This document shows positions 7,601 through 16,682 of a stretch of DNA of 64,000 nucleotides, piece by piece. The notes under the pieces are model-generated. The model did no database searches, had not been told where the DNA came from, and saw only the letters and a list, made by a program, of their open reading frames with translations. How positions within the stretch are numbered: the first letter of the stretch is position 1; the number at the start of each line of letters is the position of its first letter. The DNA is taken from NCBI GenBank assembly GCA_905234755.1, contig CAJOIT010000011.1, positions 62,001 to 126,000 of the forward strand, written 5' to 3'. This stretch comes from an uncultured Bacteroidales bacterium. Its GTDB lineage: Bacteria > Bacteroidota > Bacteroidia > Bacteroidales > ML635J-15. The position numbers and the translations under genes were made by a program.

Positions 7601-10159
7601 GGTTACATTAGCTGAAGGCATCTTTGTGTTGAAGTTGTATGGTCGCGTACAAGGCTCATCCACATACCATCCTTCAAACACAAATCCTCGAGGAGCTGTA
7701 TGAACATAATCGCCGTATGAATATATATCAGATCCGTATGCGACACCCACTATTTCGTGAAGTTGACCACTAGAAGGATTATCATTAAGCTTTACATTGT
7801 TTCCGTTATAGTAGGAACCATCCATATAGTTAATGATATGTTCTTCGCGACTATAATAATAATCCATCACATTATTATTTCCTCTTTGATTTCCAGAAAC
7901 ATTACCAAAACCGAGGAATGATGGCTGATGCTGACCGGATGCCCCAGACCCAGATCTAGCAGGTATTTCATACTCCAAATAATATTCTACACTATTAACT
8001 GTAGTGCAAGTTCTTTCTGTATAGTCTTCACCATCGACCTGAGGGAACCATATATTGTATGTCCAGTCATCTGCTGTAGAATATTTAGCCACAAGATAAT
8101 TGCCGTTGGAACTAGTCAAATCACCCAAAATCTGCTTATCCATAATTGATATCAAACCCTTGACAGAACCTCCTCCAGAAACAGCATCATTTCTTGCCGA
8201 TGCTCCTATCATCAACACCCAACTGCTAAAGCGCTTACCATCAAAATCGTCAAAATTATCATATATAGGCCACATTTCCACTATACTCTGACCATACCTA
8301 GCAGTAATAGGATAATAAATATATGTATAATTCCCCATTACAGTATCCATACTTGGATAACTACATTCTGGATGGTTGCGGTATGTAGAGCTAGTCCATT
8401 TAGCGCACAAATAATCATTGCTAGTTGCATTGCGATTTTCGTTTAATGTCAACTTATTGGTTGCATATTGATATTTGCCTTCATCGCGACCGCTATTAAT
8501 CATACGATAATAAATAAACTTGACCGTATATTCTATTCTGTCGTAATATACATTTACTATGGAATTGCCTTCGGGGGCTATATTTATATGCTCGTTAAAA
8601 TTATTGAGGTAAAAGCCTGTGTATTTTTTAGAAACTCCATTAATTTGGGCGTATCTAGTATTGGGATTGCGAGCGTCAACGTAAGAAGATATCACAGTGT
8701 TAATCTCAGTATTGGGCCTTCCTTCAAGATTAATGGCTTCCTCGAAATCATAACCGTCGCAGGTTACATTTTGCGTCCAAACAATAACCGTGTATTTGGC
8801 TTTTTCATTTACTTTCCATTTTGCATAAACATGCGTATTAGCTTCCAGAGGCTGACCAAATACAAATTCAGAGCCTGTTGGGTTACCATATTGTGTGGCA
8901 GGTTCGCCAGTGTACCATCCTAAAAACGTATAGCCGTTTCGTAGCATTTCCAAAGTCGGTTCTGTCGTAGTTTCTCCAGCATGGACAAAGTCGGCTGCCT
9001 TGTAGGTGGCTCCCTTGCCGTTCTCGTGGTAAATCAGCCAGAAGCCGTCTGATACAACAACATTAAATGTTATATTGCCTTTTATATCAATTTCAGTATT
9101 GAGTGTATAAATATGGGAATCATCGGTATGCCCAACAATATGTTCGCCGTCTGCCGAAGATTTTACCATCCATCCCTCAAATTTGCTGGTGTTGCTACGA
9201 GGGGTGTAGTTGGTGCTCACCGTATATGGCAAGCTGGTTATATTTTTATCGGCACGGAACAACAAAACATCGTGGTTGATAACGGCATCATTCTCATCTA
9301 GGTACATTATAGAGAAAGACTTGAAGAGCATGGTGTAAAAATCAATCTCGGTTCCGTCTTCAACACCTGCATTCAGCCTGTCGGTTACGATGTCACGCAC
9401 TTCGTCAATAGTCAAGGCACTTGGGATATCCTCCTCGGTGTAGTCTCTCTTGGCAATCCATCCTCTGCACTGAACACCATCTCTAATAGTACCGAAGCCA
9501 GGATTGTAAAATATGCGGTTGAAATCGCCTCGGTCAACATCAAGTTTCTTCACATAAATTGTAACAATAGTGCCATCAGCCTTGTGAAGGTTCACCTTCA
9601 TACGAGCATAATCGCCAGCAGCAGCAACAATATATACCGAGAACGAATGCGCCGGGAAGGTTATTTTGCCGTTTTCGGAAGCCACGGTTGCCACAAACTC
9701 TAGTCCATTAGCACCTTCGTGGTAAATATCGAGCAACTGACCATCGGCAAAGTTTGTGTTTTCCATCGAAACCATAGCAGGCTGTTCGGGTTCGGGCTGC
9801 CATTCACGACCATTCTTGGTGATGTCGATGTCGTAGGCGCAATAGAGCTGCTTGCCGTTCGGCGAGATTCGCTCGACAGGAGTCGCAGTCACCGATGCAT
9901 CATCCACGCCTCGTACTTCCAATACTAGAGAGCCAGACTTTGAAATCTCGCTTTCTACCGTAACCTTTGCTTGTGCCAACGCCGTGCCGCCAAAGAGAAG
10001 GCAAAGGAAAATCAACATTACAATGGAACTTGACCTACCATTGTACCCACATACTTTTGCGCCATGCGAAAACGCAGGAACAACATTAGAAACAAACATA
10101 CTTTTACCTATTACGCATAAAGTTAAAATCCGATAATCACACACAATATTGATTATCAA
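4631..10159 (-). CDS. Giant T9SS cargo protein with InlB B-repeats (1842 aa)
   Basis: This is a secreted surface protein, probably an adhesin or structural protein. A long N-terminus leads to a signal peptide-like segment at about residues 45-63 (VMLIFLCLLFGGTALAQ). An alternative ATG at 10099 would bring it nearer the start. Residues of about 350-1230 contain several Listeria-Bacteroides (InlB B-type) repeats, seen as GYTFLGWYTGEP...HVYAKW, GFVFEGWYVDEP...VYAKW and YEFVGWYTDE...LYGKW. A beta-rich module begins near WKGTSTDWNTASNWYVY and leads to ILPIELMSFTA. The type A sorting domain starts at VFPNPFRNDL and ends NKQVVKN. The C-terminal 450 or so residues are closely similar to those of the next gene upstream, so the two are tandem paralogues. 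A degenerate -7 box lies near 10197. Confidence 0.85.
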   Translation of the reverse strand: MIINIVCDYRILTLCVIGKSMFVSNVVPAFSHGAKVCGYNGRSSSIVMLIFLCLLFGGTALAQAKVTVESEISKSGSLVLEVRGVDDASVTATPVERISPNGKQLYCAYDIDITKNGREWQPEPEQPAMVSMENTNFADGQLLDIYHEGANGLEFVATVASENGKITFPAHSFSVYIVAAAGDYARMKVNLHKADGTIVTIYVKKLDVDRGDFNRIFYNPGFGTIRDGVQCRGWIAKRDYTEEDIPSALTIDEVRDIVTDRLNAGVEDGTEIDFYTMLFKSFSIMYLDENDAVINHDVLLFRADKNITSLPYTVSTNYTPRSNTSKFEGWMVKSSADGEHIVGHTDDSHIYTLNTEIDIKGNITFNVVVSDGFWLIYHENGKGATYKAADFVHAGETTTEPTLEMLRNGYTFLGWYTGEPATQYGNPTGSEFVFGQPLEANTHVYAKWKVNEKAKYTVIVWTQNVTCDGYDFEEAINLEGRPNTEINTVISSYVDARNPNTRYAQINGVSKKYTGFYLNNFNEHINIAPEGNSIVNVYYDRIEYTVKFIYYRMINSGRDEGKYQYATNKLTLNENRNATSNDYLCAKWTSSTYRNHPECSYPSMDTVMGNYTYIYYPITARYGQSIVEMWPIYDNFDDFDGKRFSSWVLMIGASARNDAVSGGGSVKGLISIMDKQILGDLTSSNGNYLVAKYSTADDWTYNIWFPQVDGEDYTERTCTTVNSVEYYLEYEIPARSGSGASGQHQPSFLGFGNVSGNQRGNNNVMDYYYSREEHIINYMDGSYYNGNNVKLNDNPSSGQLHEIVGVAYGSDIYSYGDYVHTAPRGFVFEGWYVDEPCTRPYNFNTKMPSANVTVYAKWRQIQYRVFLHPNVSADDETLFWGSDNQALNFRIDYGNKISVPTGTRDDYEFVGWYTDERLEHPFSENTVVLNDGNTVAYDKTTEFTDPMDKWGNGATWNAELYYEDDNTHEILPRNPERFWITRKYDLYGKWRAKLRGANGITVVYEDNEGAGPVPTEELLYQDNVDVIAAPACSYVDDSKVFSHWVLQHYDVSIKEYKDIPDSRIYPGTAFTAYKDDSKMVVTRWFDPEHPDDFIEEGFDQSSTAIHPIRPSDPYVDYLATYTIKLRAEYEDVEKPEHTFIEWFWNDGSSTVQIDGTSISAPELGINVAVNPPVPTRTGYNFKGWYRSNESGATISDCEPNFLFYNDAFYKESTYTNAVAAVAADKYGSPEYMYAIWEPIVDFTFDALCPGDQIALPTRNLANVLISGSWEAITGDVSGTTYTASGLNDNITFTPDPSTCAQPKEFAITINTPDVPNVSSYDYIWKGTSTDWNTASNWYVYNNGYSIATEMPTVNHNIYIGPSQCVKANWPLQTDEAYAKDITIARDANLTVPAGTTLNIAGNLNNIGTLDATDGIVEFCGTSEREESQTISHDIKFGKVTFNNLGGDIVPRGSMTIIGAATFRNGNVVGDVTFGENSIIENAEGMTFYSFVDGTVTKEGDASGFTFPTGQDNVLGKIKVSSRASNVSVRYFHNYDGFTIDEYPRWWNSADNCAGNDPQFDHVSNYEYWNVATTAPLNATLTVSAKGGDAHFNEHTLTHEAADIYGAFWTGSCWQNVGGANRTVSDGPYGTISVDVTLPATRSTYDKILTLGSINHSTILPIELMSFTAVCNGRYVNLEWTTASERNNDYFIVERSDDAINFTEIARIAGAGNSIEQLDYNYTDYSVASGDNYYRLVQVDYDGTRTVSEIVVAICSEADGEPNVHVFPNPFRNDLTIHMENFGGSTVTVEVYDMLGRIVMQKTIGVEGSSEETMLQLDNLSNGTYNVRISTKELVINKQVVKN

Positions 10160-10196
10160 GTTTTTAGTTTAATTTATGACAAAATTAAACTTGGTG

Positions 10197-10204
10197 CGAA
10201 TATA
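10197..10204 (-). promoter_or_regulatory. Weak -7-like box for the 4631-10159 gene
   Basis: Minus strand TATATTCG has one mismatch to TAnnTTTG and is followed by CACC. The 17740-19317 gene has a matching TATCTTCGCACC at the same relative position. Confidence 0.3.
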
Positions 10205-10375
10205 CAATAAATTAATACCGTATCATATATGGGATTTAGCCAGCAAATAACTATTATACAAAAGAAATGTTATCACACAAAATAAGCATCACATATAATA
10301 CTTTGTTGTCATTTTTTGCAAAGATTAGAGAACGAGGAATCGCGCATGGCTATTGGGATCTGGTTGTATACGTGG

Positions 10376-10473
10376 CAGTATTTTGGGGCCCCCATCTCCC
10401 ATCCCATCCTTTAGGCCGTTAAAGGCCTTAATGTCTTTAACGCAGATGGGATGGGTGATGGGGCAAAATACTG
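10376..10473. repeat. Long imperfect hairpin (98 bp) between the two T9SS paralogues
   Basis: The left arm begins CAGTATTTTGGGGCCCCCAT and the right arm ends GGGGCAAAATACTG. The arms pair over about 29 bases, with a few extra bases on one side. The inner part includes AGGCCGTTAAAGGCCT, itself palindromic. It lies immediately past the stop of the 10478-14647 gene, so a terminator role is plausible. The core is also found near 1291-1345. The remaining gap 10160-10375 is AT-rich and holds only the weak -7 box. Confidence 0.7.
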
Positions 10474-10477
10474 AGTG

Positions 10478-13400
10478 CTATTCCTTTACAACCTTACGAT
10501 TTATAACGAAATCGGCAGTAGATATGCGGACATTGTAGGTTCCGTCCGACAAACCTGCAAGGCGAAGTACAACCTCGTAGTCGTTCTGCGAGCAGTTGAC
10601 TTTCTGAGTGTGAACCATTCTGCCGAGCATATCGTAAACTTCAATGGTTGCCGGCGTATTGCCGAAGTTCTCGAAGCGGAGGGTAAGGTCGTCGCCGAAT
10701 GGGTTAGGATAAGCCAGCACTTCGGGTTCGCCGTAGGTACCGAGGCAGTTTGCCACAATGATTTCCGATGCGGTGCTTGTGCCATCATAGTCAACTTGTA
10801 CGAGGCGATAGTAGTTGTCGCCACTGCGAGCACCATAGTCGGTGTATGCGTAGCTGATTGGCTCTATTGAGTTGCCAGCACCAGCGATTCGTGCAATTTC
10901 CTTGAAGTTTACTGCATCGTGCGAGCGTTCAAGCACAAAGTAGTCGTTGTTCTTTTCGCTGGCGGTAATCCATTCGATGATTGATGAACGACCGTTGCAG
11001 GTAGCGGTGAAAGAGATGAGCTCGATTGGAAGAACAACATTACTGTTCGATGAAGCGAATGTTGCGAAATATTCACCATCGCCGGCAGCCTTGGCTCCTA
11101 CCGTAATTGTCAGCGGTTCTGCTGCAGTTATGCTTCCTGCGCCAGAGAAACTACCATCGATTGATGCCTTGCCAAGATTCTGCCAATAGAAACCGCCCTT
11201 CTTTACAACAGCGACATTCAAATAAGAGTTCAATGCAGAAGCATCTTCCTCGAAACTATGATAGTTGTCGGCTGCAGCGTTCCAGTATAATTTAATATCT
11301 GACAATGTTGTCGTTGCACTTGCACTTATCTGCCAGTTTTCGCGGTCGCTGGCGTGGTTAAGACCTGCATCGTAGAGGTTTCCGCTGTGATTCCACCAAT
11401 CGGGCATACCCTCGCTGCCAGCAGCATACTGCACCGAAACATTGCTTGCCGTACTCGAACTTGCCTCAAACGGTGCATACAGGCTTGCCGTTCCTGTCGG
11501 GAATGTAAACGCACCGTTCATACCGTTCTTTGTAACCTTTCCGTTTACATAACTGTTTGCACTTGCATCGCTTACAGTAGCACCCGAACCAAAGGTTACA
11601 TTGCCGTTTATTATACCGTTGGTAAATGTTGCAGTGCCGTTGATTGTAGGCTCCGTACTTGCTGTTATTCCGTTTGAATTATTGAATTCGACATTGTTGA
11701 ATGTTGTTGTCGTTCCACTTATGGTCTGCTCAGAAATACCAGCAAAGATTATTTTACCATTACCAGATATTGCATTACCATTGTTTGTAATGTTTCCCTT
11801 GACAGTTAAATTATGTTCACCAAGATTGATACCAATATTACCAGTTATTGTCAAATTGTTACAGGTTATATCGGAATTCAAAGTTGATGATGTATTAATG
11901 AAACACTCCTCATTATATAATAAAAATGCATTATTACCAGGGGCAGTAGGAGCATTAGCCGCAGGACGATATCCTTCGCCTTCATTATAAACCACCCAGT
12001 TGTCTGCAGAATTCCAGACTGCACCAGTATTTTTGCCTGCCCAGACCAAATCACCATCAGATATATTATCTATATCATAGTTGCAGGGACAAAAAGTGGT
12101 ATATCCTGTTCCATAAATCTGAATAATCTTTAGTTCTACATCATCAATACGAGCATTGTTACCGCTCTCATTTCTAATAGTTAAGTCAAAACTGGTGACA
12201 TTTTCAGCTGCGGTAATAATTCTATTTAACCCTGTTCCCGAAATTGTAACATTTGGCGTTGGTATAGTCAAAGCAAAATCATCATCTCCTATTCTGTTTG
12301 ATTTGAATGTTAATGACATTTTGTAAGCTCCGCCTGTTGGTATATTGGATATTGTCCATGTTTCGTTATTCGGCATTAACAATTCTGGAGATGTACCTCC
12401 TGAATAATTAATACCGGCCTGCAATCTAGTGTCACCAGATGATTGTGCATAAGTCAATGTCCCATCGTAAATAATTGTACCATTATGACCATCCGCATAA
12501 TAAACACTAGGAGTATCATCCGTACTTCCCAAGTCCCATGTTTCCGACCATAAAGTAGTGTTATACGGAGCTATATTTTCATCAATATTTGCATATACAG
12601 CATAATAAATCATATCGCCCAAAACGATGGTTCTTGCTATCTGCCCATTAGCCATCATAGAAGGCCAATCATCTGTAGGATCTTCAATCTTTGATTCAGA
12701 CCACCCTACGAAATGCTTTCCTTCGCAATACTTATCTACATCATCGTATGTTGGCAAACTTTGGTCTGTAATAAAATCATCGTAATAATATGGAGAATTT
12801 GCATTGTCTATCACTCCATTAGTATTAAACAATATAGTGTGTGGATCTGGTGCCCATTGTGCATACAATATTATATCTTCTTCTATTATAAAACTATCGC
12901 CCCCCGAATAGCCATCGCCACTACCATCAGGTTCAGTATTCCAATTGTCAAATGAATATCCTGTTCTTACAAGACTATTTATATTACCAAGAACGGTTAC
13001 TTCGAGACCAACCGGATGTGCTGTGTTATCTATAGGAACAGAACCTCCCGTAGCTCTATTGGCATCGTATGTCACGGTTGCAGTAGGACACTCTGGAGAT
13101 GTGTTGTATATGCCAGATTTCCTATATAATTGTATAGCTTTTTGTTCTGTGAATGTGCTTGATTTGTAATATCTAAAACGATTTTGATTAGATGCTGAAT
13201 TATAACGCAAATATGCGCCTCCAGATGAGTGTATATCAATGCTAGAACCTGCACCATAGTAAGAAATTGCATTGGTATATTGTGTAACTGTTGAAGTTAA
13301 TAATCCATTTGCATCACTAGTTTGTCCAATATAATATCCAGAGTTTGACTTTATAATATAATTAGAACCACTTCCAGATATAGTAAAAGAACTTGCATCG

Positions 13401-14647
13401 GTTGTTCTATTCGATACGATCTCATTATTACTTATAGTTACATCTATAAAATTGTTATAATTATCTAATGCTGCAAGATTTCCATTAAACGCCTTACTTC
13501 CCACTTCATACACAATAAGATATTTTCCGCTCCAATTTGTAATGCCACTAGTTACCTTGACATAATCACCATTATAATTCACATATACTGCATACAATGT
13601 TACATTAGGATTATTGCCAGTAGGATGATATGTTTCTCCACCGACACCAACTATGGTAGAAGGAATTTCTGTATCATCTTCAATCTCGGCAGTTGACCAT
13701 CCATAGAAAGTATATGCGTGAGAGCATTCATCAGATACAGTAGCTTCTGGTAATACAATACCTGCATTACAACTCTGTTCCGTTCGTGATTCTACACCAC
13801 AACTTCCAGTTCCTGCGTTAAAAGTAACAGTATATGTTGGTACCGGCTCAAAGTTTATTCGTACTGTACAATTGCTCGATGGAGTTACATTAAAAGTATT
13901 GCCACTTTGCGACACTGTTGCCGAACCACTTGTAATAGTATATGGAGGATCTGCAATCCGACAGCAAGTTGCTGGTGTTGCTGTAATTGTTGTTCCAGAT
14001 AATGAAACGGTTCCGTATGAATTGTTATTTGATTGGGCTGTAATTGTATATGAAGGGGCTACTGAAGTATATGTAAGAACCAATTTGGTTATTTGCGCAT
14101 TTTTGTTTGTTACATACAGATAGTACATAGTATTTGCGGCTGTTCCAGACAAATTATATGTATAAGAAGAACTCGTTGTACTCCAAGTTTGATATGCACC
14201 ACCAGTTATATAACTGGCCGAAGAAGATGAAGAGCTAACTCCTACTCGTGTAGATGTTGAACATCCTGAAGAATTAGATGCTACAACTTTTGTCAGTTTA
14301 TATCCATCAATAGCAGGAAGTCCTAAAACTGCAGTTGTAGTTAACATAAGATAACCAGAGTTCTGTTTAACGTTTTTCAAGGCAAATGTGTAATTTGTAC
14401 CATTTAATCTGTAGGTATAATTTGTTAGAGTCGTAGAATTGGCTGTCGGCCATCCTCCAGGATTTGATGTTAATGAAAATGTTAATGTTTGAGTCTGAGC
14501 ATCTATCACACCAACCAATCCAACCATCATCCCCATCACCAACATCACCCTCATCACCAACGAGCGGAATGAAAAACTATTGCGCACTGCAACTGCTTCG
14601 CTACTACGCATACGCGAAGTATTTGATACTGAATGTATTGTATTCAT
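10478..14647 (-). CDS. Giant T9SS cargo protein, paralogue of the 4631-10159 product (1389 aa)
   Basis: This secreted protein has a signal peptide-like segment at about residues 30-51 (MRVMLVMGMMVGLVGVIDAQ). A distinctive N-terminal region of several hundred residues is rich in Ser/Thr/Tyr and has at least two InlB B-type repeats (TVTFNAGTG...YTFYGWS; SFDNWNTEPDG...LYAQWAPD). From about residue 880 it follows the same plan as its downstream paralogue: WAGKNTGAVWNSADNWVVY, a repetitive beta region, VLPIELISFTATCNGR, then ERSHDAVNFKEIARIAGAGN. It ends with a type A sorting domain (AYPNPFGDDL ... VINRKVVKE). The shared half indicates tandem duplication followed by N-terminal change. A perfect -7 box lies 35 bp upstream. 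Confidence 0.85.
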   Translation of the reverse strand: MNTIHSVSNTSRMRSSEAVAVRNSFSFRSLVMRVMLVMGMMVGLVGVIDAQTQTLTFSLTSNPGGWPTANSTTLTNYTYRLNGTNYTFALKNVKQNSGYLMLTTTAVLGLPAIDGYKLTKVVASNSSGCSTSTRVGVSSSSSSASYITGGAYQTWSTTSSSYTYNLSGTAANTMYYLYVTNKNAQITKLVLTYTSVAPSYTITAQSNNNSYGTVSLSGTTITATPATCCRIADPPYTITSGSATVSQSGNTFNVTPSSNCTVRINFEPVPTYTVTFNAGTGSCGVESRTEQSCNAGIVLPEATVSDECSHAYTFYGWSTAEIEDDTEIPSTIVGVGGETYHPTGNNPNVTLYAVYVNYNGDYVKVTSGITNWSGKYLIVYEVGSKAFNGNLAALDNYNNFIDVTISNNEIVSNRTTDASSFTISGSGSNYIIKSNSGYYIGQTSDANGLLTSTVTQYTNAISYYGAGSSIDIHSSGGAYLRYNSASNQNRFRYYKSSTFTEQKAIQLYRKSGIYNTSPECPTATVTYDANRATGGSVPIDNTAHPVGLEVTVLGNINSLVRTGYSFDNWNTEPDGSGDGYSGGDSFIIEEDIILYAQWAPDPHTILFNTNGVIDNANSPYYYDDFITDQSLPTYDDVDKYCEGKHFVGWSESKIEDPTDDWPSMMANGQIARTIVLGDMIYYAVYANIDENIAPYNTTLWSETWDLGSTDDTPSVYYADGHNGTIIYDGTLTYAQSSGDTRLQAGINYSGGTSPELLMPNNETWTISNIPTGGAYKMSLTFKSNRIGDDDFALTIPTPNVTISGTGLNRIITAAENVTSFDLTIRNESGNNARIDDVELKIIQIYGTGYTTFCPCNYDIDNISDGDLVWAGKNTGAVWNSADNWVVYNEGEGYRPAANAPTAPGNNAFLLYNEECFINTSSTLNSDITCNNLTITGNIGINLGEHNLTVKGNITNNGNAISGNGKIIFAGISEQTISGTTTTFNNVEFNNSNGITASTEPTINGTATFTNGIINGNVTFGSGATVSDASANSYVNGKVTKNGMNGAFTFPTGTASLYAPFEASSSTASNVSVQYAAGSEGMPDWWNHSGNLYDAGLNHASDRENWQISASATTTLSDIKLYWNAAADNYHSFEEDASALNSYLNVAVVKKGGFYWQNLGKASIDGSFSGAGSITAAEPLTITVGAKAAGDGEYFATFASSNSNVVLPIELISFTATCNGRSSIIEWITASEKNNDYFVLERSHDAVNFKEIARIAGAGNSIEPISYAYTDYGARSGDNYYRLVQVDYDGTSTASEIIVANCLGTYGEPEVLAYPNPFGDDLTLRFENFGNTPATIEVYDMLGRMVHTQKVNCSQNDYEVVLRLAGLSDGTYNVRISTADFVINRKVVKE

Positions 14648-14681
14648 AAAAAACTTAAATTCAAATTCAAAATTAGAACGG

Positions 14682-14689
14682 CAAAGATA
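14682..14689 (-). promoter_or_regulatory. Predicted -7 box for the 10478-14647 gene
   Basis: Minus strand TATCTTTG, perfect TAnnTTTG, 34 bp before the ATG at 14647. Confidence 0.45.
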
Positions 14690-14699
14690 TAAAAGTATT

Positions 14700-14957
14700 T
14701 ACGATTTACGATTTTAGATTTACGATTTTAGATTAGCGGTAGGGAAAGAAAGGTTAAGTGCGTAAAAATCAAGGTTCAAATGGATTAAAGATTTGAAGAT
14801 TCGATGATTTGAAGATTTGATAATTCGATGATTGGAAATGCTGCATGGGCTAAAGCCCGTTTAACTTCGTTGAGGGCTACTTGTGCTGAGCTGCTCCCTG
14901 AGCATGTGGTTGCTGAGCACTGCCGAAGTATCGAAGGGCAGTCGAAGTACGCCGTTC
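14700..14957. repeat. Repeat-rich intergenic region: heptad repeats and a TCGAAG-type element
   Basis: It opens with tandem GATTTACGATTTTA units and GATTTGAAGATTCGATGATTT heptads (14760-14835). From about 14865 comes TTAACTTCGTTGAGGGCTAC and CTGAGC/TCGAAG blocks, which also occur at 54310-54380. No gene was recognised in 14648-15259; frames in it only translate the repeats. Confidence 0.6.
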
Positions 14958-15210
14958 AATGGCTTTGCCGTTTCTCGCTTCTTGTGCTGCGATGCACTGA
15001 GGTTCTCGAAGTGAGCTTGCCGAAGTACGCGGTTTCTGGGTTTCAGGTTTCTTGTAGAGACACGCTGTACAAGAGCAATGAGTTGCGCCGATTGAAATGC
15101 ATTGCATCGATTGAGACGCAAAATTTTGCGTCTGTACATGAAAAATCACGCTCATTTTTTGAATCGCGCCATGACGCGATTGTACAATTCAAGGGTTCAA
15201 GAATTTGAAG
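14958..15210 (+). repeat. Flanking direct repeat, copy A (about 250 bp)
   Basis: It is nearly identical to 16683-16904 in the same orientation, from AATGGCTTTGCCGTTTCTCG through the GACGCAAAATTTTGCGTC palindrome to GATTGTACAA and CAAGGGTTCAAG. Copy A has two short extra pieces, near 15068 (about 20 bp) and 15170 (about 8 bp). The two copies bracket the DUF4143 ATPase gene. Confidence 0.8.
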
Positions 15211-15259
15211 ATTTGAGGAGGTGTAGATTGATGGGCAGACAGGCGAGAAGGGTTAAAGC

Positions 15260-16588
15260 CTAACGCATAAACATTGCCATATATAATGGAAGATAAACAA
15301 TGTCATTTACTACTTCTACATTTGAAGCACAAAAGACGATTGCACGTGAAATGTTGTCCTTTTCGTTTTCCAATGCATAATCAAGTGAAGCGTGCTTCAT
15401 ATACGATTTCCCAGATTTCACTTCAACCACAGTTATACCATCGTCACCAGACAAAACAAAATCAAGTTCATGCTTACTTTTCTTGTCGTAGTAATGCAGT
15501 TCGATTCCTTTTTTCGCCAACTCGGCAGCAACAAAATTTTCTGTCAAAGCGCCTTCATTTACATCTATTTCACCATTCATTATGTTAAACCGATGACCAC
15601 TAAGGCTCATACAGGTCACTATTCCAGTATCGTGCATATACAATTTGAACAACTTTCGGTTTTCGACATTGGCGAAAGGCAACGAAAAGGCATTTACATT
15701 TATTGCATAATTCGCAAGTCCTGCATCTACAAGCCACTGGGTAGGTTCGGCATACTTGCGTCGAGAGGCACCGTCCTCTATTTCGGAAAGCAAAAAGCGC
15801 TTATCCTGTTTGGCTAGCTGAGACGGAATGCTATCGAAAATTCTCTTTACCAAAACCTTGTCGGAACCAGCATACTTTGAAATATCCTTTCTATAACCAG
15901 CAATCAAATCTTTTTGGACTTTGGTTATAGCATTGAAATCGTGAGTTGTAACATAAGTATTAACAACCTCTGGGAGTCCTCCTATTACAAGGTATTTCCT
16001 AAAACATTCCATAATACGGTCGTGAATGAACGGCGGAACTTCCGTCCTACTAATGTACGATTTGAGAAGGACTCCTATTATCTCTTCAGAAATTCCACAA
16101 GCCCATAGAAATTCCTCAAAGTCAAACGGAAACATTTCAAGTCTGCTTTCATAGCCTACAGGTATAGATGCAATTTCTCCGACTGGATTTTCGCTGTCGC
16201 TTCCCTTGTAGTTTATTCCGAGCAAAGAACCCGATTCTATGAAATCGTAAAAACCGTCTTCAACTAGAAACTTTATTGCAGTACGAGCATTGGGACATTC
16301 CTGAATCTCATCAAAAAACACCAATGTTTCTCCCTTCACAAAAGGGCCGAAATCCATTGCTGTCAGGTTCATAACTATTGTGTCGGTATCAAGGTTCCCA
16401 TCAAAAGCCTTTTTGGCAATCGGTTTCCTTATGAAATTTATTTCAACAAAATGTTTGTAGTTTTTCTCACCGAACTCCCTGATGGTAGTAGTCTTTCCAA
16501 CCTGTCTTGCTCCCTCAACAATTAGAGCCTTTTTATGCTCTAATTTTGACCATTCATGTAATTCTCTTGTAATCTTTCGCTTAAGCAT
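15260..16588 (-). CDS. AAA ATPase with DUF4143 domain
   Basis: The 442-residue protein has an N-terminal P-loop domain with Walker A GARQVGKTT (26-34) and Walker B LVFFDEIQ (89-96), then ESGSLLGINY (118-127), typical of this archaeal-ATPase-like group. A central region of about 205-330 and a C-terminal DUF4143 part end in a nuclease-like patch, KHELDFVLSGDDGITVVEVK. That patch has the D...ExK spacing of PDDEXK folds. Such proteins are numerous in Bacteroidota; the cellular role is not established, and toxin/antitoxin or DNA-mobility roles are only suspected. The gene is bracketed by near-identical repeats (14958-15210, 16683-16904) and preceded by three 33-bp-spaced repeats over its promoter. 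Confidence 0.88.
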   Translation of the reverse strand: MLKRKITRELHEWSKLEHKKALIVEGARQVGKTTTIREFGEKNYKHFVEINFIRKPIAKKAFDGNLDTDTIVMNLTAMDFGPFVKGETLVFFDEIQECPNARTAIKFLVEDGFYDFIESGSLLGINYKGSDSENPVGEIASIPVGYESRLEMFPFDFEEFLWACGISEEIIGVLLKSYISRTEVPPFIHDRIMECFRKYLVIGGLPEVVNTYVTTHDFNAITKVQKDLIAGYRKDISKYAGSDKVLVKRIFDSIPSQLAKQDKRFLLSEIEDGASRRKYAEPTQWLVDAGLANYAINVNAFSLPFANVENRKLFKLYMHDTGIVTCMSLSGHRFNIMNGEIDVNEGALTENFVAAELAKKGIELHYYDKKSKHELDFVLSGDDGITVVEVKSGKSYMKHASLDYALENEKDNISRAIVFCASNVEVVNDIVYLPLYMAMFMR

Positions 16589-16596
16589 TATATTTA

Positions 16597-16680
16597 CAAC
16601 TTTTCTCCAATATTTTCAGCGCAAAGATACAACTTTTTTCCAGTATTTTGAGTATATTTTTGCAACTTTTTTCCAGATAG
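16597..16680 (-). promoter_or_regulatory. Three direct repeats at exact 33-bp spacing over the ATPase promoter
   Basis: CAACTTTTCTCCA, CAACTTTTTTCCA and CAACTTTTTTCCA begin at 16597, 16630 and 16663 on the plus strand. On the minus strand they read (T)GGAAAAAAGTTG. A perfect -7 box (TATCTTTG, 16622-16629) lies between the first and second copies. The geometry fits three operator sites on one helical face. Confidence 0.55.
16622..16629 (-). promoter_or_regulatory. Predicted -7 box for the DUF4143 ATPase gene
   Basis: Minus strand TATCTTTG, perfect TAnnTTTG, 33 bp before the ATG at 16588. Confidence 0.5.
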
Positions 16681-16682
16681 AA

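Noticed and set aside
14828..15208. Plus-strand frame of 126 codons, and minus-strand frames at the same place and at 16581-16882
   Set aside because: They translate the flanking repeat copies in several frames, with no family resemblance.
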